Source: Candidatus Amulumruptor caecigallinarius
Lineage (GTDB): Bacteria > Bacteroidota > Bacteroidia > Bacteroidales > Muribaculaceae
Direction: 5' to 3'
NCBI GenBank assembly: GCA_023665575.1
Contig: JAMPDQ010000009.1
Span: 1-58,186 of the forward strand
Length of the DNA: 58,186 bases
In this document: positions 33,871 to 41,650 of the stretch, in pieces
How positions within the stretch are numbered: position 1 is the stretch's first letter
Layout: each line of letters begins with the position of its first letter
Notes under the pieces: generated by a model
Database searches by the model: none
Told to the model about the DNA's origin: nothing
What the model saw: the letters and a program-made list of their open reading frames with translations, nothing else
Made by a program: the position numbers and the translations under genes

Positions 33871-34938
33871 ATGAAGCAGACTCTTATTTTTATATTATCC
33901 ATTGTGTCGGTGCTGATGCTGCAGTCGTGCATGAAATGGGATTATGATTATCAGGAGGAAGACTTGTCATCACCGGGTAAAGGACTTTTCATATGCAATG
34001 AAGGAAATTTTCAATATAGCAATGCTTCTCTTTCATATTATGATCCGGAATCAATGATTGTGCAGAATGATGTGTTTTATCGTTCCAACGGAATGCGACT
34101 TGGCGATGTTGCGCAATCAATCACAATTCATGACAATAAGGCATGGATAGTAGTGGATAATTCTCATGTGATATTTGCCATTGATGTGAATAATTTCAAG
34201 GAAGTGGGACGCATTGAGAATTTCACCGCCGCCCGTTATATTCTCTTTATTAATGATGAGAAAGCATATGTCACGCAACTTTGGGACAACAGAATATTCG
34301 TAATCAATCCCAAGACATATCAGATCACCGGTTACATCGAAGTGCCGAACATGACGATGGAGACCGGCTCAACAGAACAAATGGTGAAATTCGGTAAATA
34401 TGTGTTTTGCAATTGTTGGAGCTATCAAAACCGTATAATAAAGATAGACACGGAAACTGATAAAGTTGTCGACGAACTTTCGGTAGGCATTCAACCGGCA
34501 TCAATTGTGTTGGATAAATATGACAAATTGTGGACAATAACTGATGGCGGTTACCCCGGCAGTCCTTATGGATATGAGGCCCCAAAATTATATAAAATTG
34601 ATGCACAAAGCTTTCAAGTGGAGCATGTCTTCAATTTTCGTTTGGGTGATTCTCCGAGTGAACTCTGCACAAACGGAGATAGAAGCGAAATCTATTGGCT
34701 GAATGATGATGTATGGAAAATGAATGTAAAATCCAATCGTCTGCCGCTCAGACCATTGATAAAATATCAGGATACGAAATATTATGGTCTTACCGTATCG
34801 CCATATAATGGAGATATATATGTGGCTGATGCAATTGACTATCAGCAAAATGGTATTATCTACAGATACACTCCGGATGCCTTGCTAACAGACAAATTCT
34901 ATGTGGGAATTTCTCCCGGTGCCTTTTGCTGGAAGTGA
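33871..34938 (+). CDS. btuG: BtuG-like beta-propeller B12-binding surface lipoprotein
   Basis: 355 residues; lipoprotein signal with lipobox LQSC (Cys20). The rest forms repeated YncE/DUF5074-type blades, for example HDNKAWIVVDNSHVIFAIDV, DEKAYVTQLWDNRIFVINP and FGKYVFCNCWSYQNRIIKID, about seven in all. In Bacteroides, BtuG is a surface propeller that captures cobalamin tightly and caps the BtuB transporter. The partner receptor gene follows 136 nt downstream in the same operon, under the same riboswitch. The family and context agree well. Binding itself is inferred. Confidence 0.85.
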   Translation: MKQTLIFILSIVSVLMLQSCMKWDYDYQEEDLSSPGKGLFICNEGNFQYSNASLSYYDPESMIVQNDVFYRSNGMRLGDVAQSITIHDNKAWIVVDNSHVIFAIDVNNFKEVGRIENFTAARYILFINDEKAYVTQLWDNRIFVINPKTYQITGYIEVPNMTMETGSTEQMVKFGKYVFCNCWSYQNRIIKIDTETDKVVDELSVGIQPASIVLDKYDKLWTITDGGYPGSPYGYEAPKLYKIDAQSFQVEHVFNFRLGDSPSELCTNGDRSEIYWLNDDVWKMNVKSNRLPLRPLIKYQDTKYYGLTVSPYNGDIYVADAIDYQQNGIIYRYTPDALLTDKFYVGISPGAFCWK

Positions 34939-35020
34939 ATTTGATACTTAAGTGATTTAAACCAAGACTCCGTTAAAAAAATTTCAAGGATTGGGGCCGG
35001 TGTTAAAACCTGACTTCAAT

Positions 35021-35046
35021 TTTGCAAGTTGCAAGCAACTTGCAAA
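35021..35046. promoter_or_regulatory. 26-bp palindrome between btuG and btuB
   Basis: TTTGCAAGTTG (35021-35031) and CAACTTGCAAA (35036-35046) are perfect complements around CAAG. It sits 29 bp before the btuB ATG and is nested inside a weaker AAGGATT/AATCCTT pairing (34986-34992 with 35055-35061). As RNA it could be a hairpin masking the btuB start region or a partial terminator that tunes receptor level; as DNA it could be an operator. Confidence 0.5.
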
Positions 35047-35074
35047 GGTTGGGTAATCCTTTATACTGTTTTAA

Positions 35075-37129
35075 ATGAAAGTAAATATATTCGCGGCATA
35101 TGGTCTGATGCTTATCTTCTCAGCTTTATTCATTTATGATGAGGCGCAGGCTCAGAATGTGCATAAATTGCAGGAATTCGTAGTGGTGGGTGAACGTCCC
35201 ATGAAGGATATCGGAATACAAAAAACATCAATTGATTCTCTCGCATTGAAAGAGAATATTGCGCTCTCAATGGCAGATGTGCTCACCTTTAATTCTTCTG
35301 TCTTTGTGAAAAGTTATGGCCGGGCAACAATGTCAACCGTTGCTTTCCGCGGGACATCTCCCAGCCATACGCAGGTGACATGGAATGGCATGCGTATCAA
35401 CAATCCGATGTTCGGCATGACTGATTTCTCCACGATTCCATCTTATTTCGTAGATGGCGCAGCACTTTTGCACGGCACATCATCAGTGAATGAGGCCGGG
35501 GGTGGACTGGGGGGACTTGTAAGACTCTCGACATTGCCGGATGTTAAGAAAGGACTGAATGCACAATATGTGCAGGGGATTGGTTCGTTCAAAACATTTG
35601 ATGAATTTGCGAAATTTTCTTATGGCAATAATCATTGGGACGTGTCGCTGCGTGCTGTGTATTCTTCATCTCCCAACGATTATAAGTATGTGAATCATGA
35701 TAAATTAATCAACATATATGATGATGACCATAATATAATAGGCAGATATCATCCTAAAGAGCGAAACAAGTCGGGCGCTTACAAGGATTTTCAAATTCTT
35801 CAGGAGGTATATTTCAACACACGCAAGGGAGACCGCTTAGGGCTTAATGCCTGGTATATCAACTCTAACCGGGAGTTGCCAATGCTCACAACCGATTATG
35901 GCGAGGAGCGTGATTTTGAAAACAGACAGAATGAGAGCACATTCCGCAGCATATTGTCATGGGATCACCGAAAAAGCAAATGGAAATCTACCTTGCGCGC
36001 CGGTTATATTCATACGGATATGCGGTATATTTACCGACGCGAGGTCACCGAAGGCAACTGGTCATCAATGACCGATGCCCGCAGTCGGGTAAACACTATA
36101 TATGGTCAGGCAGACGGCGAATTCTATCCTTCGCGCTCTTGGGTTTTTACGGCTAACATTTCAGTGCACCAGCAGTTCGTAAGGAGTGAAGATCGCAAAA
36201 TAATTCTAACGGATGGAGATAATGCCATTGTTGGATATGATAAGGCAAGAACTGAGTTTTCAGGATCTATATCGGCAAAATGGCAGCCAATAAATCGAAT
36301 CGGCCTGTCGCTTGTGCTCCGAGAAGATGCTTTCGGCGACAGATGCGCACCAATAATTCCCGCGTTTTTTGTTGACGCCCTTCTTTCGCCTGCGGGAAAT
36401 ATTATGTTCAAGGCATCAGTGTCGAAAAATTACCGATTCCCAACGCTTAACGACCTTTATCAGCTTCCAGGAGGGAATCCTGACCTCAAGAGCGAACATG
36501 GAATAAGCTATGATGCGGGATTGAGCTTCAATGTGGGCAGATTCGGTGTGTATACTTTGAGCGGTAGCGCCACCTGGTTTCAATCTTTTATAGATGATTG
36601 GATACTCTGGCTACCGGCTACAAGGGGATTCTTTTCTCCCAGAAATGTAAAGAAGGTGAAATCTTATGGTGTGGAGCTGGCTGCAAATCTTTCGGTGCAG
36701 TTCTTTAGAGACTGGCTGCTTGATCTCAACGGAAACTACTCATGGACACCATCGATAAATGTGGGTGAGAAACTCTCGGAGGCCGACCAGTCAGTTGGAA
36801 AACAGCTGCCATATGTGCCGAAGCATTCAGCGTCAGTGACAGGGAGATTGTCATGGAAAACATGGGCATTCCTTTATAAATGGGCTTACTATTCGGAGCG
36901 ATACACAATGTCGAGCAATGAGCATTCCCTTTCAGGGCGTCTCCCGAAATATTTCATGAGCAATGTGTCCCTTGAAAAAGGACTCAGCTTCAAGCCACTT
37001 GACCTGCAGCTGAAACTCGCTGTAAACAATCTTTTTAACGAAGATTACCTCTCTGTGCTTTCGCATCCGATGCCCGGTATAAACGTTGAACTCTTTATCA
37101 GCATCACTCCGAAATTCGGCAAGAAATAA
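35075..37129 (+). CDS. btuB: BtuB-like TonB-dependent cobalamin receptor
   Basis: 684 residues: signal peptide (about 1-26, EAQAQ), a TonB-box-like EFVVVGE stretch right after it, a plug domain (about 50-155, with VAFRGTSPSHTQVTWNG) and a 22-strand barrel ending in the aromatic-rich strand VELFISITPKF. It lacks the N-terminal carboxypeptidase-like domain of SusC-type receptors and has BtuB-like size. Together with the upstream BtuG-like lipoprotein and the B12 riboswitch this supports cobalamin or cobinamide import over the outer membrane. No BtuCDF inner-membrane transporter is in the window. Confidence 0.9.
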   Translation: MKVNIFAAYGLMLIFSALFIYDEAQAQNVHKLQEFVVVGERPMKDIGIQKTSIDSLALKENIALSMADVLTFNSSVFVKSYGRATMSTVAFRGTSPSHTQVTWNGMRINNPMFGMTDFSTIPSYFVDGAALLHGTSSVNEAGGGLGGLVRLSTLPDVKKGLNAQYVQGIGSFKTFDEFAKFSYGNNHWDVSLRAVYSSSPNDYKYVNHDKLINIYDDDHNIIGRYHPKERNKSGAYKDFQILQEVYFNTRKGDRLGLNAWYINSNRELPMLTTDYGEERDFENRQNESTFRSILSWDHRKSKWKSTLRAGYIHTDMRYIYRREVTEGNWSSMTDARSRVNTIYGQADGEFYPSRSWVFTANISVHQQFVRSEDRKIILTDGDNAIVGYDKARTEFSGSISAKWQPINRIGLSLVLREDAFGDRCAPIIPAFFVDALLSPAGNIMFKASVSKNYRFPTLNDLYQLPGGNPDLKSEHGISYDAGLSFNVGRFGVYTLSGSATWFQSFIDDWILWLPATRGFFSPRNVKKVKSYGVELAANLSVQFFRDWLLDLNGNYSWTPSINVGEKLSEADQSVGKQLPYVPKHSASVTGRLSWKTWAFLYKWAYYSERYTMSSNEHSLSGRLPKYFMSNVSLEKGLSFKPLDLQLKLAVNNLFNEDYLSVLSHPMPGINVELFISITPKFGKK

Positions 37130-37130
37130 T

Positions 37131-37183
37131 TGCAAACGATTTGCACGAATGAGATTGTATCTTTGCAGTGTAAATCGTTTGCA
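37131..37183 (+). promoter_or_regulatory. P-type ATPase promoter between two palindromic operators
   Basis: The -7 box TATCTTTG is at 37158-37165. Operator 1, TGCAAACGATTTGCA (37131-37145), is a perfect 6-3-6 palindrome over the -33 region. Operator 2, TGTAAATCGTTTGCA (37169-37183), has one changed base and covers the start-site region. Together they also form a 14-bp long-range inverted repeat (37129-37142 with 37172-37185). There is no good -33 box, consistent with a tightly controlled promoter. The regulator is unknown; a metal sensor is expected from the gene. Confidence 0.75.
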
Positions 37184-37185
37184 AT

Positions 37186-39096
37186 ATGAACAAAAAACAA
37201 AAGAACATGCTTGTCCGCATCATAGCCGCATCGGTTATGACTATCGGATTGCTTTTTATTGATGTTGAGGGATGGATAAGGCTTTTTTTATATCTCGTTA
37301 CATACCTTGTTATCGGATATGACATTCTAAAAAAGGCCGGACTAGGAATTATCAGGGGCAGAGTGTTCGATGAAAATTTCCTCATGGCTGTGGCTACTGT
37401 TGGAGCCTTTGCTCTTGCAATATATGAAAAAAGCGGCGACTATCTTGAGGCGATTGCCGTGATGCTGTTTTATCAGATTGGTGAATTTTTCCAAAGTTAC
37501 GCCGTAGGAAAAAGCCGCCGCAACATAGCGGCACTTATGGATATTCGTCCGGACTATGCCAACATAGAGCAGAATGGCCAAATTGTAAAAGTGGATCCCG
37601 ATGATGTAATGCCGGGACAAACAATCTTGGTGCAACCGGGAGAGAGAGTACCAATCGACGGCGTTGTAATTTCAGGAGAATCATCACTCAACACCTCGGC
37701 GCTGACCGGGGAATCGCTTCCGAAGGAGGTGCAAAAGGGAGATGATGTGATAAGCGGCAGCATAAATCTGTCGGGTGTATTGAAAGTTCGCACAACAAAG
37801 GCGTTTGAAGAATCTACAGTTTCCAAAATTCTCGAACTTGTGGAGGATGCCGCATCAAGAAAATCGAAGTCGGAGAATTTTATAGCAAAGTTTGCACGCA
37901 TATACACTCCTGCAGTGTGTTTCGGGGCATTGGCTCTTGCTCTGTTGCCCCCCTTATTTCTTATTCTTTTCAATGGTGCACCATGTAGTTTTTCAACATT
38001 TGAGACCTGGGTATACCGAGCATTGGTATTTCTTGTGATAAGCTGTCCATGCGCCCTGGTAGTAAGTATTCCATTATCATTTTTTGCCGGCATCGGAGGT
38101 GCGAGTCGTGAGGGTGTGCTTGTGAAAGGAGCCAACATACTTGAGACTTTGTCGAAAGTCAGAACAGTGGTGTTTGACAAGACAGGCACACTTACAGAGG
38201 GAGTCTTTGAGGTGAATGCCTTCCATGATGTGAATGATTGCGACATGGATGGAAAGAAAGCTTTGCTGCTTGAATATGCAGCGCTTGTGGAATCTTCTTC
38301 ATCGCATCCGATTGCCAAATCATTGCAGAAGGCGTATGGTAAAAGGTTAGATTTATCTCGCTTGAATAATGTTAAGGAAATTGGAGGGAAGGGGATTACA
38401 GCCAAAGTTGACGGCAGGGACGTGGCAGTCGGCAATGAGAAGCTGATGCGCGATATTGGATTGAAGCCCTGTCTTTGCAAAACAGCCGGAACGATAGTGC
38501 ATCTGGCGATAGATGGGAAATATGCCGGACATATTGTGCTGGGAGATGTGCTGAAGCCGACATCTGAGCAGGCAATCTCCGACCTTCACAAATCAGGAGT
38601 GTCGAATACGATAATGCTTACGGGCGACACGCACTCAATAGCAAATCAGACAGCTGCTGTGCTGGGAATAGACAAGGTGTATGGAGAGCTGTTGCCTGCT
38701 GATAAGGTGGCAAAGCTTGAGCAGATACTTTTAAATTCAGAGGATGGCGCAAAAGTGGCATTTGCAGGCGACGGAATCAATGATGCTCCGGTGTTGTCGC
38801 GTGCCGACATTGGCATAGCCATGGGAGCCATGGGAAGCGATGCGGCTATAGAGGCGGCGGATGTTGTGCTGATGGATGATGACCCGATGAAAATCGGAAT
38901 GGCGATCCGCATCTCGCGCAAATGCCTGAAGATCGTATGGGAAAACATAGTCATGGCCTTGGGGATAAAAGGAGTTTGTCTGATTCTCGGCATCTTCGGC
39001 ATTGTAAACATGTGGCTTGCCATATTCGCTGACGTGGGTGTTATGATATTGGCTGTGCTCAACGCAATTCGCGCTATGTATGTGCATAAAATATAA
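37186..39096 (+). CDS. Heavy-metal P1B-type ATPase (Zn/Cd/Co exporter type)
   Basis: 636-residue membrane pump. In order: paired N-terminal helices (about 8-50), actuator domain with the TGES loop (LTGESLPKE), the metal-channel motif CPC (Cys287-Pro-Cys289), phosphorylation site DKTGTLT (Asp331), the HP motif (SSHPIAKS), the hinge GDGINDAPVL and terminal helices. No N-terminal metal-binding HMA domain or CXXC is present. The CPC motif fits a Zn2+/Cd2+/Pb2+/Co2+ exporter (ZntA/CadA group); exact metal is uncertain. It has its own promoter flanked by two palindromic operators and its own terminator, so it is separate from the B12 operon in front of it. Confidence 0.92.
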   Translation: MNKKQKNMLVRIIAASVMTIGLLFIDVEGWIRLFLYLVTYLVIGYDILKKAGLGIIRGRVFDENFLMAVATVGAFALAIYEKSGDYLEAIAVMLFYQIGEFFQSYAVGKSRRNIAALMDIRPDYANIEQNGQIVKVDPDDVMPGQTILVQPGERVPIDGVVISGESSLNTSALTGESLPKEVQKGDDVISGSINLSGVLKVRTTKAFEESTVSKILELVEDAASRKSKSENFIAKFARIYTPAVCFGALALALLPPLFLILFNGAPCSFSTFETWVYRALVFLVISCPCALVVSIPLSFFAGIGGASREGVLVKGANILETLSKVRTVVFDKTGTLTEGVFEVNAFHDVNDCDMDGKKALLLEYAALVESSSSHPIAKSLQKAYGKRLDLSRLNNVKEIGGKGITAKVDGRDVAVGNEKLMRDIGLKPCLCKTAGTIVHLAIDGKYAGHIVLGDVLKPTSEQAISDLHKSGVSNTIMLTGDTHSIANQTAAVLGIDKVYGELLPADKVAKLEQILLNSEDGAKVAFAGDGINDAPVLSRADIGIAMGAMGSDAAIEAADVVLMDDDPMKIGMAIRISRKCLKIVWENIVMALGIKGVCLILGIFGIVNMWLAIFADVGVMILAVLNAIRAMYVHKI

Positions 39097-39115
39097 TTAA
39101 TTTACATGAAATAAT

Positions 39116-39152
39116 ATGGAGCAAGCAGACGTCCGCTTGCTCCATGTTTTTT
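39116..39152 (+). terminator. Intrinsic terminator of the P-type ATPase gene
   Basis: ATGGAGCAAGC (39116-39126) pairs perfectly with GCTTGCTCCAT (39135-39145), followed by GTTTTTT on the plus strand. It lies 20 nt past the stop codon and may also stop the convergent lpxA-like transcript, though its minus-strand tail is less T-rich. Confidence 0.9.
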
Positions 39153-39183
39153 GTGTTATTCCATGCAACGAAACAGTGGTTGA

Positions 39184-39978
39184 TTATAAATTGCTTTCAA
39201 GTGTGAGAGCCGCCACTTTGAAATTGTGGCCTTCCACAAACCGGATTATCTCATCGCGTTCGCGGCCGGGTGCCACATCAGCCTTGATACGCACAATGGC
39301 ATTGTAGGCGGAGGTGTTCGACTGATACAAATGTCTGTAGCATTTCGCGATATCATCGATAAGCTCATCGCTGAATGTGCCCCTGCGAAGAATAAACGCA
39401 TTCACACCATAATATGAGATGGGATTGTGTGCCATAATCACGAATGGCGGAACATTGTTGTTAACGCGACAACCGCCCTTTATGAGCACCCAGCGTCCCA
39501 CTTCGCATTTTTCATGCACAAGCGAACAAGACGACAGGATTGTATATGATCCGATTTTGCAGCTTCCCGCAATCTTCACAGAATTTCCAATCACAACATG
39601 GCTTCCAATCTCGGAGTCGTGAGATATATGGCTTTGTGCCATTATAAATGAGCCCTTCCCGATCTTTGTGCTTCCTTTTTCATGGATGCTGCGGTTGATA
39701 ATCACATGTTCACGAATAGTATTGTTATCTCCGATTTCCACATAGCTTTCCTCCCCCTTCCACCGGAAATCCTGGGGTGTGGCGCTTATGATGCAACCAT
39801 CGTAAAATTTATTGTTTTTTCCGATTCTTGCACCCGAGAGTATGCTCACATGCTGACGGATTTCGCATCCGTCGCCTATTTCAACATTTTTGTCAATATA
39901 GGCAAAGGGATGCACTGTTACATTCTCTCCAAGTTTGGCTTCGGGATGCACAAAGGCCAATGGACTGATAGTTGACAT
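39184..39978 (-). CDS. LpxA-like UDP-N-acetylglucosamine O-acyltransferase (orphan copy)
   Basis: 264 residues from the ATG at 39978 (MSTISPLAFVHPEAKLG); an upstream in-frame start adds a non-conserved stretch. Left-handed beta-helix hexapeptide repeats fill residues 8-190, with the active-site segment HISHDS carrying the catalytic His, and an LpxA-type helical C-terminus. LpxA adds the first 3-hydroxyacyl chain to UDP-GlcNAc in lipid A synthesis. In Bacteroidales the main lpxA normally sits next to lpxC-fabZ, so this stand-alone gene behind an RND efflux operon may be a paralogue with another acyl chain or sugar. I see no sign of loss of function. Confidence 0.82.
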   Translation of the reverse strand: MSTISPLAFVHPEAKLGENVTVHPFAYIDKNVEIGDGCEIRQHVSILSGARIGKNNKFYDGCIISATPQDFRWKGEESYVEIGDNNTIREHVIINRSIHEKGSTKIGKGSFIMAQSHISHDSEIGSHVVIGNSVKIAGSCKIGSYTILSSCSLVHEKCEVGRWVLIKGGCRVNNNVPPFVIMAHNPISYYGVNAFILRRGTFSDELIDDIAKCYRHLYQSNTSAYNAIVRIKADVAPGRERDEIIRFVEGHNFKVAALTLESNL

Positions 39979-40026
39979 GATATTTAAGATTTTGAGTTTG
40001 TTATATAAAAAATTAACATTAAGGGG

Positions 40027-40116
40027 CGCATGCATGATCCGGATTTAACTCTGCAGAATCAGGAGCATGCCGGACGATGTGACTGATTCAAGGAGTCAAT
40101 CCCGTCCATGCATGCG
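40027..40116 (-). other. Structured intergenic segment between the efflux operon and lpxA-like gene
   Basis: The perfect 10-bp arms CGCATGCATG (40027-40036) and CATGCATGCG (40107-40116) enclose about 70 nt. Inside are a small stem (TGACT/AGTCA, 40080-40097) and a CCGG/CCGG pairing. This would fold as a closed multi-branched RNA in the 243-nt gap upstream of lpxA. It could be a leader element or small RNA; it does not match a family that I recognise. Confidence 0.4.
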
Positions 40117-40221
40117 AGGCCAATAGTAATTTAAATATACAACAAACATATGATTTATTGTTAATTCATATTTCGCAAATTTCAACTTGCGAAAATTTGG
40201 GAGGCAATTTATAAAAATGTG

Positions 40222-41598
40222 TTATCTGCCACCACCCACGGCCTGGTAAAGATTGATAAGAGCCGTGACCTTCGAATGCCAGGCAGTGAGGCTTGACATT
40301 TGTGCACTTAGCAGGCTTGAACGCGCTGTGAGCACTTCAAGATAGGTGGTGCGTTGGTCTAAAGTCAGCAATTCCTGCGTGTATTCCACAGATTTCTCAA
40401 GGTCGTCGATCTGTTTGAGCACATATTCGCGTTTCTCCTTGTTGTTGCGATATTGTGCGAGCGCATCGCTGACATCGGCACTTGCACTCAGAATGCTGTT
40501 TTCAAAGGCATTCATGGCCTGCTCCTGGCGAAGCTTGGCCACTTTGAGGTTGGCAATGTTTTGACCCCTTGAGAAAATCGGAGCTACGAGCGAACCGGCC
40601 AATTGGACAAAGAATTTTCCGGGATTGCTAACCATTGAGCCCAACAGATTTGTGAAGCCTCCCTGTGCTGAAATTGTGAGTCCCGGATAGAATGCGGCAC
40701 GCGCACTGTTGGTGGAATAATATGCGGCTGCCAAGGCGCGTTCTGCGGCTCTTACATCCGGACGTGCCCCAAGATATGACACCGGCACACCGGCTGCAAT
40801 ATCTATCGGAAGATCAAATTCAAGATTGTTGGAAACGGTCCATTCCTGAGGATATGTGTGGAGTAGCAGCGACATGGTGTTCTGCAACTCATGGATGTTT
40901 TGCTTAATGTCGGGAATAGAACCCATGATGCTCCAATAGTTGGCCTCGCTCTGCACCACAGCAGCTTCATTAACCATTCCGGCAAGCTTCATCAGCTTCA
41001 TTGATTCCACCTGGTCTTTCCATATTTCTGATGTGCGCCGCGAAAGATCGAGTTGTTGGTTGAGCAGCACAAGGGAGTAATAGCAGTTGGCAACGCCACA
41101 TATGATTTGTGATTGCACGGCCTGTCTGAAATCTTCCATTTGCTCCACTGCCACTTGCGCGCCGCGCTTGCGATTCAGGATTTTGCCGAACACATCCACT
41201 TCCCAGCTAATAGCAAGAGGAATTGAATATGTCCATGTGTCCATTTTTCCATTGCCATATTTTGAGGCTCCACCGTTGGGATTGAGAGCCACAGAGGGGA
41301 AATAGCTGAGCTTCGCGCCCTGAAGCTGTGCGCGCGCAATCTCGATGTTCTTGTAAGCATCTTCAAGGTCGGTGTTTTTGTTGAGCGCCTGCCGGATATA
41401 ACCCTGCAGAACGGGGTCGGTGAACACCTGCTCCCAGCTTAGATAGGGGAGTGAAGTGGAATCGGCTTCTGCCCTCACAGAATTGTCATATTCCTTCACA
41501 AAGACATTATCAGTGGGGAGCTCATATTTTTTGTAGATGTTGCAACTTGTCAGTAACACTGCAGCAACACCGATTATTAAATATTTTGCTTTATTCAT
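40222..41598 (-). CDS. Outer-membrane factor lipoprotein of the RND efflux system
   Basis: 458 residues from the ATG at 41598, chosen because it gives a lipoprotein signal (VLLTSC, Cys19); upstream in-frame sequence is not signal-like and overlaps the preceding intergenic region. NodT/OprM-type TolC homologue with two outer-efflux repeats (about 70-250 and 260-450), mainly long helices such as LRQEQAMNAFENSI that form the periplasmic tunnel. It is the third gene of an MFP-RND-OMF operon (52 nt after the RND gene) and provides the outer-membrane exit channel. Confidence 0.92.
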   Translation of the reverse strand: MNKAKYLIIGVAAVLLTSCNIYKKYELPTDNVFVKEYDNSVRAEADSTSLPYLSWEQVFTDPVLQGYIRQALNKNTDLEDAYKNIEIARAQLQGAKLSYFPSVALNPNGGASKYGNGKMDTWTYSIPLAISWEVDVFGKILNRKRGAQVAVEQMEDFRQAVQSQIICGVANCYYSLVLLNQQLDLSRRTSEIWKDQVESMKLMKLAGMVNEAAVVQSEANYWSIMGSIPDIKQNIHELQNTMSLLLHTYPQEWTVSNNLEFDLPIDIAAGVPVSYLGARPDVRAAERALAAAYYSTNSARAAFYPGLTISAQGGFTNLLGSMVSNPGKFFVQLAGSLVAPIFSRGQNIANLKVAKLRQEQAMNAFENSILSASADVSDALAQYRNNKEKREYVLKQIDDLEKSVEYTQELLTLDQRTTYLEVLTARSSLLSAQMSSLTAWHSKVTALINLYQAVGGGR

Positions 41599-41650
41599 TT
41601 TTTTAATGTTAAATGGATGCCGGAGCGAACATGGCTCCGGCATCATTGTC

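Noticed and set aside
37554-38480. 308-residue open frame opposite the P-type ATPase
   Set aside because: Entirely antisense to conserved ATPase motifs, Ser/Thr/Pro-rich composition, no start context.
37186-39096. P-type ATPase as part of the B12 operon (cobalt export linked to cobalamin)
   Set aside because: It has its own promoter with operators and its own terminator; adjacency alone does not support a functional link.
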